Shown: piece by piece, positions 33,027 to 41,549 of the stretch
How positions within the stretch are numbered: position 1 is the first letter of the stretch
Layout: every line of letters starts with the position of its first letter
NCBI RefSeq assembly: GCF_900103525.1
Contig: NZ_FNHN01000011.1
Span: 62,001-126,000 of the forward strand
DNA length: 64,000 nucleotides
Reading direction: 5' to 3'
DNA from: Bacillus sp. OK048
GTDB taxonomy: Bacteria; Bacillota; Bacilli; Bacillales; Cytobacillaceae
The notes under the pieces: model-generated
What the model saw: only the letters and a program-made list of their open reading frames with translations
Told to the model about the DNA's origin: nothing
Databases searched by the model: none
Made by a program: the position numbers and the translations under genes

Positions 33027-33515
33027 ATGTTAAGAATACGTAACGTGACGATGAATGATTTACCTGATCTGGTAATCATTGAACAACTGTGTTTTCCAAT
33101 AGAAGAGGCTGCAACTGAGACAGCATTCATAAGACGGATTCAGGAGATTCCTGATAGCTTTTTTGTTGCAGAAGAAGAAGGGGTAATGGTCGGTTTAGTC
33201 AACGGTCCAGTCATCAAGAATAAATTTATTACAGATGATGTATTTTTGACTATTATGAAAAACCCTGAATTTGGTGGACACCAAACGGTACTAGGAGTGG
33301 CAGTGACTCCGCATTTTCAAACACGAGGGGTGGCAACAGCCCTGCTTACTCATCTTGAAAATGAAGCAACATCAAAAAAACGTGAAAGTATTACCCTAAC
33401 TTGTAAAGAAGAGCTAATCCCGTTTTATGAAAATTTAGGATACCGTAACTGTGGTGTATCAAAATCAGAACATGCAGGCGTCACCTGGTACAATATGAGT
33501 AAAAGTTTGCTATAA
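33027..33515 (+). CDS. GNAT family N-acetyltransferase
   Basis: A 162-residue acetyltransferase with the acetyl-CoA binding motif A at about residues 88-110 (LGVAVTPHFQTRGVATALL) and the C-terminal FYENLGYRNCG strand. The FPIEEAATE segment near the N-terminus resembles arylalkylamine N-acetyltransferase-like members. Substrate unknown. ATG 33027 follows GGAG by eight bases; the longer frame from 32994 has no site. Confidence 0.85.
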   Translation: MLRIRNVTMNDLPDLVIIEQLCFPIEEAATETAFIRRIQEIPDSFFVAEEEGVMVGLVNGPVIKNKFITDDVFLTIMKNPEFGGHQTVLGVAVTPHFQTRGVATALLTHLENEATSKKRESITLTCKEELIPFYENLGYRNCGVSKSEHAGVTWYNMSKSLL

Positions 33516-33569
33516 AATTATTATGTAAACCTATTAAAATTGAATTGGATAAATGGAGGGAAGACAGAC

Positions 33570-33992
33570 ATGTACGTATTAAAAACAAAAGAAACCGATA
33601 CTAGTGTCATTGAGTTTATTGAACAAGTGGATAATCCGAAAAAACGTGAGGACGCCTACAGATTATTAGATATCTTCACTGAGACTACTGGGTTTGAAGC
33701 AAAGATGTGGGGTCCGAGCATTATTGGTTTTGGTTCCTATCATTACAAATATGAATCTGGTCACGAAGGGGATGCACCTCTAGTTGGATTTTCTCCTAGA
33801 AAGGCCAAAATCAGCTTATACTTTGCGCCAGGTGACACAAAGCGGGAAGAATTATTAAACCGGTTTGGAAAACATACCACAGGAAAAGCGTGCGTTTATG
33901 TTAATAAAGTAGCGGATATAAATGTGGATGTCTTAAAAGAATTAATCAATCAATCAGTATCATTCTTACAAGAAATGTATCCAAGTAAATAA
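33570..33992 (+). CDS. DUF1801 domain protein
   Basis: A 140-residue soluble protein with KREDAYRLLDIFTETTGFEAKMWGPSIIGFGSYHYKYESG, the signature region of DUF1801 (YdhG-like fold related to frataxin), then PRKAKISLYFAP and CVYVNKVADINVDVLKELI. The function is not known. The ATG lies nine bases after GGAGGG. Confidence 0.8.
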   Translation: MYVLKTKETDTSVIEFIEQVDNPKKREDAYRLLDIFTETTGFEAKMWGPSIIGFGSYHYKYESGHEGDAPLVGFSPRKAKISLYFAPGDTKREELLNRFGKHTTGKACVYVNKVADINVDVLKELINQSVSFLQEMYPSK

Positions 33993-33995
33993 TAG

Positions 33996-34030
33996 CTAGA
34001 GTCCCTCATGTGTAATAGGGGACTCTATTC
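33996..34030 (+). terminator. Hairpin between the DUF1801 and RMD1 genes
   Basis: TAGAGTCCC (33997-34005) pairs with GGGACTCTA (34019-34027). The following T tract is short. Confidence 0.55.
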
Positions 34031-34043
34031 GTTATTTACAGGA

Positions 34044-34880
34044 TTACGGAAGCAGCCCAAAGATCCCTAAAAGCGACAGGACAATTTCAAAGAGAATGAG
34101 TATTACGATAATCCATTCAACGAACAGTCCTCGAATTGAGTGACTAATCGTTGAAAAACCTTCCATAATGTTATATAAAATATCGGTTTTGCTTTTCAAG
34201 ATTAGATAACGATCATTTAACTCAAAGAACTCAAGCATTTTGTCGTAAAATTCACCCGCCGAACTGCTTGTCCAGGTGATGTCAGGTTTATCGAGAATCA
34301 TAACGTAGGCAAGGGTGTTGTACTCATGACGAATGATTTTTGCTGTTGTCCTCGCTAGCTCTTTATTTCCAATTCGTAATTTACCTTTTTCTAAACGGTC
34401 GATCATGGTTTCAAGCTTATCGTTAATGTGCCCAAGTTGTTCCTCAATTTTTTCAAGTGCTACCGACTTCGCAAGCACGGTAGAAATCAATTCCGGGTAG
34501 TAACTTTCGTATTCCGGAACGACTACAAATTCGTCCGTTAACTCAATACTTTCGGTTTCTCTTAGGTGGAGCCTGTAATCATCCGTGTATCTGTTCGCCT
34601 TTTTAACATCAATGTCCGGTTCGAAGGAGTAGAGGTAGTTCAACAATGCAGCTATTTCATTTGGTGTTGAGTGATTAATGAAGACAATGCTGCCAAAGGA
34701 AAAAACAAGAACCATTTGCGTTTCGTCTACATTTTTGAGAAGGATTGAATTTAAAATTTCACCTTTTAAAATTAAGGGCTCTTCCCACGTGAATTTCTTC
34801 GGTATCCCACAATGAACGGCAATTTTGTTCAAATCTATTTCATTTGTGACTGCATAGGCTTTGAAAATTAAATCTCTCAT
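34044..34880 (-). CDS. RMD1/DUF155 family protein
   Basis: About 278 residues. The central block VVVPEYESYYPELISTVLAKSVALEKIEEQL and the coiled segment to DRYLILKSKTDILYNIMEGF are typical of DUF155 (yeast RMD1/sporulation family). A C-terminal hydrophobic helix pair (EWIIVILILFEIVLSLLGIF) anchors it in the membrane. Function in bacteria unknown. ATG 34880 is preferred because AGGGTGG precedes it. Confidence 0.8.
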   Translation of the reverse strand: MRDLIFKAYAVTNEIDLNKIAVHCGIPKKFTWEEPLILKGEILNSILLKNVDETQMVLVFSFGSIVFINHSTPNEIAALLNYLYSFEPDIDVKKANRYTDDYRLHLRETESIELTDEFVVVPEYESYYPELISTVLAKSVALEKIEEQLGHINDKLETMIDRLEKGKLRIGNKELARTTAKIIRHEYNTLAYVMILDKPDITWTSSSAGEFYDKMLEFFELNDRYLILKSKTDILYNIMEGFSTISHSIRGLFVEWIIVILILFEIVLSLLGIFGLLP

Positions 34881-35029
34881 ATTCACCACCCTTTTCAGTT
34901 TTTTTAGTATGTATAGTAGTATATGAACAATGAAGTCAAAATAATGTAGGAAAAGTTTAAACAATAGAGAAATTAATTAAGAAGTCCCATAATTCTAAAT
35001 GGCCGCTGTCGGTAGGAAATTTTCCAAAA

Positions 35030-35056
35030 AAAAAAGCCGTCATAAACGGCTTTTGA
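35030..35056 (-). terminator. Terminator of the cell wall hydrolase gene
   Basis: AAAAGCCGT (35032-35040) pairs with ACGGCTTTT (35046-35054), with a ten-base T run on the minus strand. Confidence 0.9.
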
Positions 35057-35059
35057 TCA

Positions 35060-35767
35060 TTATTTTGCAAAAACATGATTTCCAATGGTCTTAACGATTT
35101 CGCGGGTAGTAATCCATTTATCAGTAGCAATTTCTGGATTATAAAAATAAATGGCATCATTTAAGCGATCTTGTCTTGTTATAGCTTCTTCGACTGCTCG
35201 AATCGTTTCATCTGAAGCTGGCTTTTTTATTTCGCCATTTTGAACCGGTGAAAAGGCATATGTTCCGCCAACAACTTCGTTAATAACGCCCGAAATTGAA
35301 TTTGGAAACGCAGGTGAATCGACCCGATTTAAGACAACCGTTGCAACAGCAACTTTCCCTTCATAGGTTTCTCCTTTTGCTTCTGCTTCGACTAATCTTG
35401 CAAATAAGTCCTTTTCGTCATTTGCAATTGGAAGTTCTGGAGGCGCTACAACTTGTTCTTGAGCTTCTATTACCAGTTCAGCCGATTGAGTTTCTGGTAA
35501 AGCTGTTTCTTCCACTTCCGCCTCTGATTTTTCAGTAGCTTTCAAGTTCGGTTTATATGGAATATATTCTTTTCTATCATCGTAACTGTTAATGGCTTGT
35601 TGAATTTGCTTCGTGATTGAATCATGGGCCTGTCCAATTTCAGACAAGCTGTCTACTTTTACAACTTGGTATTGGGTAATCGCCTCAACTGTTGTATTTT
35701 GTAATCCAATAAATGCAAATGTAGCTACACAAGCTACAGTAAATTTTTTAAAATAGGTGTTTTTCAT
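35060..35767 (-). CDS. Secreted cell wall hydrolase, SleB/CwlJ-like (Hydrolase_2)
   Basis: A 235-residue exported protein. A signal peptide (residues 1-29: KKFTVACVATFAFIGLQ..VEA) is followed by a low-complexity linker and a C-terminal hydrolase domain from about 115 (LFARLVEAEAKGETYEGKVAVATVVLNRV, YAFSPVQNGEI, AIYFYNP), typical of lytic transglycosylases such as SleB. It lacks the SleB peptidoglycan-binding domain and so resembles YkvT. It probably acts on cortex or vegetative peptidoglycan. The ATG has AGGAGG upstream. Confidence 0.88.
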   Translation of the reverse strand: MKNTYFKKFTVACVATFAFIGLQNTTVEAITQYQVVKVDSLSEIGQAHDSITKQIQQAINSYDDRKEYIPYKPNLKATEKSEAEVEETALPETQSAELVIEAQEQVVAPPELPIANDEKDLFARLVEAEAKGETYEGKVAVATVVLNRVDSPAFPNSISGVINEVVGGTYAFSPVQNGEIKKPASDETIRAVEEAITRQDRLNDAIYFYNPEIATDKWITTREIVKTIGNHVFAK

Positions 35768-36115
35768 GTGTGCTACCTCCTGATGTAAAGTATGCTATAA
35801 CACTAACATGGCTTAACGCGTGTTATACAGAACAAGAAAGTTACATTTCTTTATAGTTTAATGAACAACATTACAGTATAGAGGTAAAGATGACATTATT
35901 CCTGTTATCCTGTAATAATCAACCCAATATTACGGAGTAGAGGAATGTTTTGTAAGAGAAATAGCTAACTTTACGCTTGGACAAAGAAACAGAGGTTTTA
36001 AATCAGAATAAAGCTTATTTTTAAAATACTACTGCTACCGAATATTTCGGAAATGAAAATATTTCGACAATGTGGTACGATATCAATATTATTTACATAT
36101 TGGAGATGGATTGGC
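35768..36115. other. Divergent intergenic region with a spaced inverted repeat
   Basis: TATAACAC (35796-35803) and GTGTTATA (35820-35827) are inverse copies 16 bases apart, close to the hydrolase start. They could be an operator of the hydrolase gene. The rest holds no gene that I can support. Confidence 0.45.
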
Positions 36116-37315
36116 ATGCTAATTTGGAAGCGTAATTTATGGGTCCTTTGGATCGGAGTATTTTTCTGTTCAGCAAGCTTTTCCATGGTTATCCCGTTTT
36201 TGCCAATTTTCCTGCTCCAAATTGGTGTACATGAACACACGGAAGTTTGGTCGGGATTATTATTTAGCGCAGCTTTTTTTGCTGGGGCGATTGCTTCACC
36301 TTTTTGGGGGCGAGTAGCGGACAAATATGGAAGAAAGCCTATGTTAATCAGAGCAGGATTTGCCCTTTTTGTGGTCTATACATTAACCGCTTTTGTTACC
36401 AACCCGTATCAGCTGTTGGGATTACGACTTATGCAAGGCTTGTTAAGTGGATTCATTCCTGGAGCAATTGCGTTAGTTGGTACCAATACTCCAAGCAATA
36501 AAGTGGGATATGCTCTATCTATGATATCTTCAGCGTCTGCCTCTGGCGGCATCATTGGACCACTCCTAGGTGGGGGAATCGCATCGTTAGTCGGGAATCG
36601 AGTGGCATTTGGCAGTGCTGGAATTTTCTCGTTAATTTCGACACTCCTGGTTATATTTTTTGTAATAGAGGAAAATTTCTCACCTAGCAAGGAGAAAGGA
36701 TCCATTCGAAATGATTTTAGAACGGCACTTTCGAACCGTCCATTGATGATGGTTCTAGCGTTAACTAGTTTGACCTCTGCTTCGATCATGACTATTGAAC
36801 CGGTACTACCATTATATATAGTGGATCTAGGCGGTTCCACGCAGCATGCATCGTTACTTGCAGGGATTGTTTTCTCACTTCCTGGAATTGCAAGTGTCAT
36901 CTTTGCCCCTTTGTGGGGAAGATGGGCGGATAAAGTCGGTTTTCAAAAAGTCTTATTGATTGGGCTAATGGGTGGAGGCATCGGAACCATCGCTCAAATT
37001 ATTTTCAGTAATATTTGGGGATTTTCCCTTACCAGGTTCATTTTCGGAATCTTTTTCTGTGCGGTATTCCCAGCATTAAACGGCCTAGTCGTAAGATCGA
37101 CACCAAAAGATTTCCGCGGTAGAGCGTTTGGATTACACCAAACCTCTAATCAAATAGGCGGGATGATTGGTCCGATTATCGGTGGAGTCCTTGGCGGTAT
37201 CTTCCCTGTTGGAACCGTCTTTGTTGTAACCGGTATTTTACTCCTAGCAGGAACGGGTATGGCTTATCGGCATGCAAATGAGTTAAATCCCGGATTAAAA
37301 TCAAAAAGTACTTAA
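36116..37315 (+). CDS. MFS transporter, DHA1 family multidrug efflux type
   Basis: About 399 residues with 12 TM helices. Motif A GRVADKYGRKPML is in the loop after TM2 and its relative GRWADKVGFQKVL after TM8; GGIIGPLLGGG is the antiporter motif C. This fits proton-driven drug exporters such as Bmr/NorA relatives. The start at ATG 36116 follows GGAG by ten bases; the upstream extension is not protein-like. Its stop codon overlaps that of the convergent PAP2-like gene. Confidence 0.85.
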   Translation: MLIWKRNLWVLWIGVFFCSASFSMVIPFLPIFLLQIGVHEHTEVWSGLLFSAAFFAGAIASPFWGRVADKYGRKPMLIRAGFALFVVYTLTAFVTNPYQLLGLRLMQGLLSGFIPGAIALVGTNTPSNKVGYALSMISSASASGGIIGPLLGGGIASLVGNRVAFGSAGIFSLISTLLVIFFVIEENFSPSKEKGSIRNDFRTALSNRPLMMVLALTSLTSASIMTIEPVLPLYIVDLGGSTQHASLLAGIVFSLPGIASVIFAPLWGRWADKVGFQKVLLIGLMGGGIGTIAQIIFSNIWGFSLTRFIFGIFFCAVFPALNGLVVRSTPKDFRGRAFGLHQTSNQIGGMIGPIIGGVLGGIFPVGTVFVVTGILLLAGTGMAYRHANELNPGLKSKST

Positions 37316-37782
37316 AACGGATAGAAAAAGTATGTAAAGACTCCAACAATCATTCCAGTTATGGCACCAAAAAATACTTCCGTTGGTTGGTGACCTAATA
37401 ATTCTTTTAATTTTTCTCTAGACTCCGGTTTCTTTAAATTGGGGTCTTTTAACGTTTCAATTAGACTGTTAAAATCAGCTAATAGCGTGTTTAAGATTTC
37501 TGCATGATAGCCAGCATGTCTGCGAACCCCCATTGCATCGTGGAGAACAATTGCTGAAACAACCACACAAATAGCAAACTCATTTGATTTAAATCCGGTC
37601 ATTAAGCCAATAACGGTGGTTAATGAGATAATCATGGCAGTATGTGAACTTGGCATGCCTCCAGTACTAAACATTAAATTCCATCTTATCTCCCTTGTGG
37701 CAAAAAAATGAATCGGTACCTTAACAAATTGCGCAATCAACATCCCTAAAAAAGCAGCCAAAATAGGACCTGACAAAAACAT
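37312..37782 (-). CDS. Divergent PAP2 family membrane protein (YuiD-like)
   Basis: A 156-residue protein with four or five TM helices. FSTGGMPSSHTAMIISLTTVIG and VLHDAMGVRRHAGYHAEILN are the phosphatase-like motifs of the DUF212/divergent PAP2 group. The substrate is not known; lipid phosphates are likely. Its stop codon overlaps the stop of the convergent MFS gene by three bases (37312-37315). Confidence 0.88.
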   Translation of the reverse strand: MFLSGPILAAFLGMLIAQFVKVPIHFFATREIRWNLMFSTGGMPSSHTAMIISLTTVIGLMTGFKSNEFAICVVVSAIVLHDAMGVRRHAGYHAEILNTLLADFNSLIETLKDPNLKKPESREKLKELLGHQPTEVFFGAITGMIVGVFTYFFYPF

Positions 37783-37943
37783 ACGAACCTCCTAAAAAAA
37801 TGTTTTATATTTATATTTACAAAAAAACGGATAATTAAACGGGCGATTTATGAAACATATGGAACTGGTCACTTTAGTATACCTGGAATGAACGAGACGT
37901 GAAAAAGAAAAGGACCCGGTCACCCCAGGAAATTCTGTTTTAA

Positions 37944-38186
37944 TTAAATTCCTAACACCTTTTCTAATTGCTCCTGATTAAAACCAAAAACAACCTCAGT
38001 TCCATTTTCATCTTCGATAACAGTTGCCGGTGTAGCAGAAGCACCTAATTCAAAAATTTCATCTAAATATTTAGGATTTTCTCGAATATTCTTTTCTTCG
38101 AATTCAATACCATGATCTTTTAACCATAGTTTTTCTGCTGTACATGGGCCGCAGCTTTCTTGGGTGTATATGACTACCTTACGCAT
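37944..38186 (-). CDS. Glutaredoxin-like protein with CGPC motif
   Basis: An 81-residue thioredoxin-fold protein: KVVIYTQESCGPCTAEKLWLKDHGIEFEEKNI, the cis-Pro segment ASATPATVI and FGFNQEQLEKVLG. The active site CGPC is that of thioredoxin, while the length and the NrdH/glutaredoxin-type helix fit glutaredoxins. ATG 38186 is seven bases after GGAGG. Redox partner unknown. Confidence 0.87.
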   Translation of the reverse strand: MRKVVIYTQESCGPCTAEKLWLKDHGIEFEEKNIRENPKYLDEIFELGASATPATVIEDENGTEVVFGFNQEQLEKVLGI

Positions 38187-38473
38187 TTCCATTCCTCCTT
38201 TAGACAATCTAGATCCATCATAATATATTTCGTCATAAAAAGTCTCTTTTCCTGTCTATTTCGCGATTGGTTGGGCTTAAAATGGGGATTGAAAAGGTGT
38301 AATTATCAACACAGTCCACTGATAGCAAAATGATAGCGCCTACTAGCATCCTGCTATTTTAAAATAAGTCACTAGAATCTTCAATCATATATTCATTTAC
38401 CTAACATACATATACAGTAGGAGACAGGCTTAAGTGGCTAGTAAAATTTTGTAAAGGAGTTAGGCACAAGGAG

Positions 38474-39196
38474 ATGGAGTTCTTACAAGATATCATTGCG
38501 AATTATGGGTCATTTTTATCACTAGACGCCTTGGGAGAAGTACTAACAGATCCAGCTAGTTGGGGCATAATTGGTACTTTAGTGATTCTAGAAGGATTAT
38601 TATCTGCTGATAATGCCTTAGTTCTCGCGGTTTTGGTTAAACACCTACCTGAAAAAGAGCGAAGAAAGGCTTTGTTCTACGGGATTATTGGTGCTTATTT
38701 TTTCCGTGTTGTGGCGATAGGAATAGGTGTTACATTAATTAATATTGGTTGGATCAAAATCGTTGGTGGACACTATCTTCTTTGGCTTGTCTTTCAATAC
38801 TTTGCTAGTCAAAGGGATGGAGAGGAAGAGGTACGAACCAAAAAAGTGGGATTTTGGAGCACAGTATTAACGGTAGAGCTTATGGATATCGCATTTAGTA
38901 TCGATAGTGTCATTGCAGCATTTGGGGTATCGAATCAAGTTTGGGTACTTTTTTTGGGAGGGATTCTTGGGATCTTAATGATGCGGGGAGTTGCCCAATT
39001 ATTCTTAGCCTTGATTGAAAGAATACCAGAATTTGAAACTACAGCATTTGTCTTAATCGGTATTATTGGGTTAAGAATGATATCTGCAGCCTTTGGTTTC
39101 CAAATGGATGAAGTCATCTTTTTTAGTATCATCATCGGAATCTTCTTAAGTACTTTCTTGGTCCATTTTTTAAAGAATAAATTAGTTACCAAATAA
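38474..39196 (+). CDS. TerC family membrane protein (YceF/YkoY-like)
   Basis: A 240-residue TerC protein. VILEGLLSADNALVLAVLVKHLP and ELMDIAFSIDSVIAAFG carry the two conserved acidic sites. It is a paralogue of the protein at 31011-31754 but closer to the YceF group by its start MEFLQDIIANYGSF. AAGGAG directly abuts the ATG, so a second AAAGGAG some 14 bases upstream may be the working site. Confidence 0.88.
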   Translation: MEFLQDIIANYGSFLSLDALGEVLTDPASWGIIGTLVILEGLLSADNALVLAVLVKHLPEKERRKALFYGIIGAYFFRVVAIGIGVTLINIGWIKIVGGHYLLWLVFQYFASQRDGEEEVRTKKVGFWSTVLTVELMDIAFSIDSVIAAFGVSNQVWVLFLGGILGILMMRGVAQLFLALIERIPEFETTAFVLIGIIGLRMISAAFGFQMDEVIFFSIIIGIFLSTFLVHFLKNKLVTK

Positions 39197-39200
39197 AAAC

Positions 39201-39226
39201 TAGAGACCTTAGTGGGTCTCTTTTAA
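39201..39226 (+). terminator. Terminator of the second TerC gene
   Basis: AGAGACC (39202-39208) pairs with GGTCTCT (39215-39221), then TTTTAA. Confidence 0.7.
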
Positions 39227-39304
39227 TGTTTTAAAAATGACCAAAAGTAGGTTAAAATAAAAGGGTTGCACTAATTATTTATTTTGTCGTCGCAGGGGGG
39301 AAAA

Positions 39305-40189
39305 ATGATGCATGAAGAGGGATACATAGAGGTTACAGGCGGGAGAGTTTGGTATCAACTATTTAATAAAAATTCAGCAAATACGCCTGTCATTATTTTG
39401 CACGGAGGACCTGGGTCTTCAAGTTATTCACTAGAAGGCTTACAAGCACTCCAAACTGATAGACCTGTAATTTTATATGATCAATTGGGATGTGGGAGGT
39501 CAGACCGCCCAAATGACCAATCTTTATGGCAGCTTGATCGATTTGTTGAAGAGCTGGCTCTGGTTAGGGAAGCGTTGAAATTGGATGAAGTCCATATTTT
39601 AGGTCATTCATGGGGCACAACCCTTGCAGCTGCTTACTGTTTAACAAAACCAAGTGGAGTAAAAAGCGTGATCTTTTCAAGTCCTTGCCTAAGTGCTCCG
39701 CGTTGGGAACAAGACCAGATAGAGAATCTTAAAACACTTCCTATAGAAATTCAGGAAACGATTAAACGTTGTGAAGAAACGGGAACGACTGACTCAGAGG
39801 AATTTAAATCAGCTATTCAGGAATTTAACAAACGATTTGTTTGTAGAGTAGAAAAAGATCCAGACCCTGAATGGCTAAAAAAGGGCGCAGGTTATCGAAA
39901 CCCTGAAATATACAATATTATGTGGGGGCCATCTGAATTTAGTGTCAAGGGAAATCTAAAATCATTTGATTGTACTTCACGTTTGAATGAAATTAGCTGC
40001 CCTGCATTATTTACATGTGGACGATATGATGAGGCAACACCAGCATCAACAGAGTACTTCAGCACACTTGTAGCAAATGGAAAAATTCATATTTTCGAGA
40101 ACAGTGCTCATATGCCATATTTCGAAGAGAAAGAAGAGTATTTACAAGTTATGGGAACCTTTCTGAAAACAATTGATTCCTATTGTTAA
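39305..40189 (+). CDS. Proline iminopeptidase-like S33 peptidase
   Basis: About 294 residues. HGGPGSSSYSLEGL is the oxyanion-hole motif of the S33 family, GHSWGTTLA holds the nucleophile Ser, GRYDEATP the acid and SAHMPYFEE the catalytic His. Such enzymes release N-terminal proline from peptides. A TTG at 39284 is in frame but GGGGGG fits ATG 39305. Confidence 0.87.
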   Translation: MMHEEGYIEVTGGRVWYQLFNKNSANTPVIILHGGPGSSSYSLEGLQALQTDRPVILYDQLGCGRSDRPNDQSLWQLDRFVEELALVREALKLDEVHILGHSWGTTLAAAYCLTKPSGVKSVIFSSPCLSAPRWEQDQIENLKTLPIEIQETIKRCEETGTTDSEEFKSAIQEFNKRFVCRVEKDPDPEWLKKGAGYRNPEIYNIMWGPSEFSVKGNLKSFDCTSRLNEISCPALFTCGRYDEATPASTEYFSTLVANGKIHIFENSAHMPYFEEKEEYLQVMGTFLKTIDSYC

Positions 40190-40230
40190 CTCAAGAAATC
40201 AATGTCTTGATGTAAAGGAAGGTTGAACTG

Positions 40231-40617
40231 GTGAACGTATTATTTGTCATGGTTGGGGGATTTTTAGGAGCAGTTTCGAGATTTACCCTTGGAGAATGGA
40301 TCCATTATGAAAATGGATTTCCTCTGGGTACTTTTTTGATAAATCTCATTGGATGTTTTTTACTAGGCTGGTTCCTTACCTTTATCTCTTTTCACAAAAA
40401 TAGTAAACAAGAATTTACTTTATTTATCGGAACGGGATTTATTGGTTCATTCACTACTTTTTCTACCTTTTCAGTTGAGACGGTACTATTGTTTCAGAAT
40501 GGACACGCTATAGTTGGAATCCTATATGTACTTACTAGCATTTTTGGGGGATTGTTCCTAGCATACTTTGGATATAAAATAGCTGTTACGAATCGAGAAG
40601 AAGGGGAAACACAGTGA
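40231..40617 (+). CDS. crcB: Fluoride channel CrcB, first copy
   Basis: A 128-residue protein with four TM helices of the CrcB/Fluc family: GGFLGAVSRFTLGEW, NLIGCFLLGWF and GTGFIGSFTTFSTFSVET, the last with the phenylalanine box. It forms a dual-topology fluoride channel, here as a heterodimer with the next gene. The start is GTG. The TGA overlaps the next start codon by four bases (GTGA), so translation is coupled. I do not see a fluoride riboswitch in the 40-bp leader. Confidence 0.92.
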   Translation: MNVLFVMVGGFLGAVSRFTLGEWIHYENGFPLGTFLINLIGCFLLGWFLTFISFHKNSKQEFTLFIGTGFIGSFTTFSTFSVETVLLFQNGHAIVGILYVLTSIFGGLFLAYFGYKIAVTNREEGETQ

Positions 40618-40970
40618 TTTGGTTAATTGGATTAGGCGGTTCTTTAGGAGCGGCAGCAAGATATCTCATGGGTAATTTTTTTATTAAAAAAAAGCATGTA
40701 ATGCTATTTCCATTTGGAACCTGGATTATTAATATTACTGGTTCTTTTCTATTAGGGTATCTAGCTAACCTTCATCAATCAGGTACCATCAATGATTGGG
40801 TGTGGCTTTTTTCTGGGGTTGGTTTTTGTGGAGCATATACCACTTTCTCTACTTTCGGTTATGAAACGATAACCTTACTACGATTAAATAAAAAAATGCT
40901 GGCTGGATTATATGTTTTAACCTCAGTGATCTTAAGCATTGGAACTGCTGCCTTAGGTTTTATTCTTTAA
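40614..40970 (+). CDS. crcB: Fluoride channel CrcB, second copy
   Basis: A 118-residue CrcB with GGSLGAAARYLMGNF, NITGSFLLGYLAN and GFCGAYTTFSTFGYETITLL. Paired crcB genes in Firmicutes encode antiparallel subunits of one fluoride exporter channel. The GTG start overlaps the end of the first copy by four bases. Confidence 0.92.
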   Translation: MIWLIGLGGSLGAAARYLMGNFFIKKKHVMLFPFGTWIINITGSFLLGYLANLHQSGTINDWVWLFSGVGFCGAYTTFSTFGYETITLLRLNKKMLAGLYVLTSVILSIGTAALGFIL

Positions 40971-41184
40971 ACTAGTACATTATTCAAGAATAATTTCATG
41001 ATTTATTTAATAAAAATATGTTTTACACTAATAGGCAGATTCTATCATTATTTGCGCTTACAGGTTGGAAATTCCTTTTTAAAAAATGAAAGCGCTTTAA
41101 TAATTAACTAAATAATTAAAATAGTCAAATAATATTGACGAAGCCTATTTACAGTGGTACTATTTTATTAATTTAAAATGAATC
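40971..41184. other. Intergenic stretch before the ilvA leader
   Basis: AT-rich, no gene. TGAAAGCGCTTTAA (41087-41100) resembles a CcpA cre site with one mismatch at the end; it lies about 95 bp before the T-box leader and may be part of ilvA control. Confidence 0.4.
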
Positions 41185-41447
41185 AATGAAGAGAACAGTA
41201 GAATTTGCACGATGTCCAAAGAGAGTCGACGGTTGCTGAGAGTCGATGTCACGGCAATTTTGAAAATCATCTCTGAGATGTGTAGCCGAAAGAGTAATTG
41301 TAGGCTATACCGGTTAGTCCACCGTTACTAGGTATATGTATATATTTTTATACAATGATCGAGAGTCGCAGCCAGGTGGGTTTTAGCTGCGGAAGTAGGG
41401 TGGTATCGCGAGTTAACTCGTCCCTATACAAGGGGCGGGTTTTTTGT
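41185..41447 (+). promoter_or_regulatory. T-box leader of ilvA
   Basis: A structured leader of about 260 nt. AGGGTGGTATCGCG (41397-41410) matches the conserved T-box sequence. AACTCGTCCCT pairs with AGGGGCGGGTT (about 41415-41441) as the terminator, followed by TTTTTT. Stem I contains AGAGAGTCGACGGTTGCTGAG, and ATC at 41266-41268 in the TTGAAAATCATC segment is a good candidate for an isoleucine specifier, which fits IlvA. Uncharged tRNA-Ile should favour readthrough. Confidence 0.9.
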
Positions 41448-41549
41448 TGTGTAAAAAGCACAAAAGTTTAAGAAAAGCGCCTTTAATAAACAATTGAACG
41501 CCTTTAAAAATGGCGAATTTTAAAATGAAAGAAAGAGGAGGAAAGTGAA

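Noticed and set aside
40190..40230. Possible fluoride riboswitch before the crcB pair
   Set aside because: The gap to the preceding gene is only about 40 bp and lacks the conserved pseudoknot sequences.
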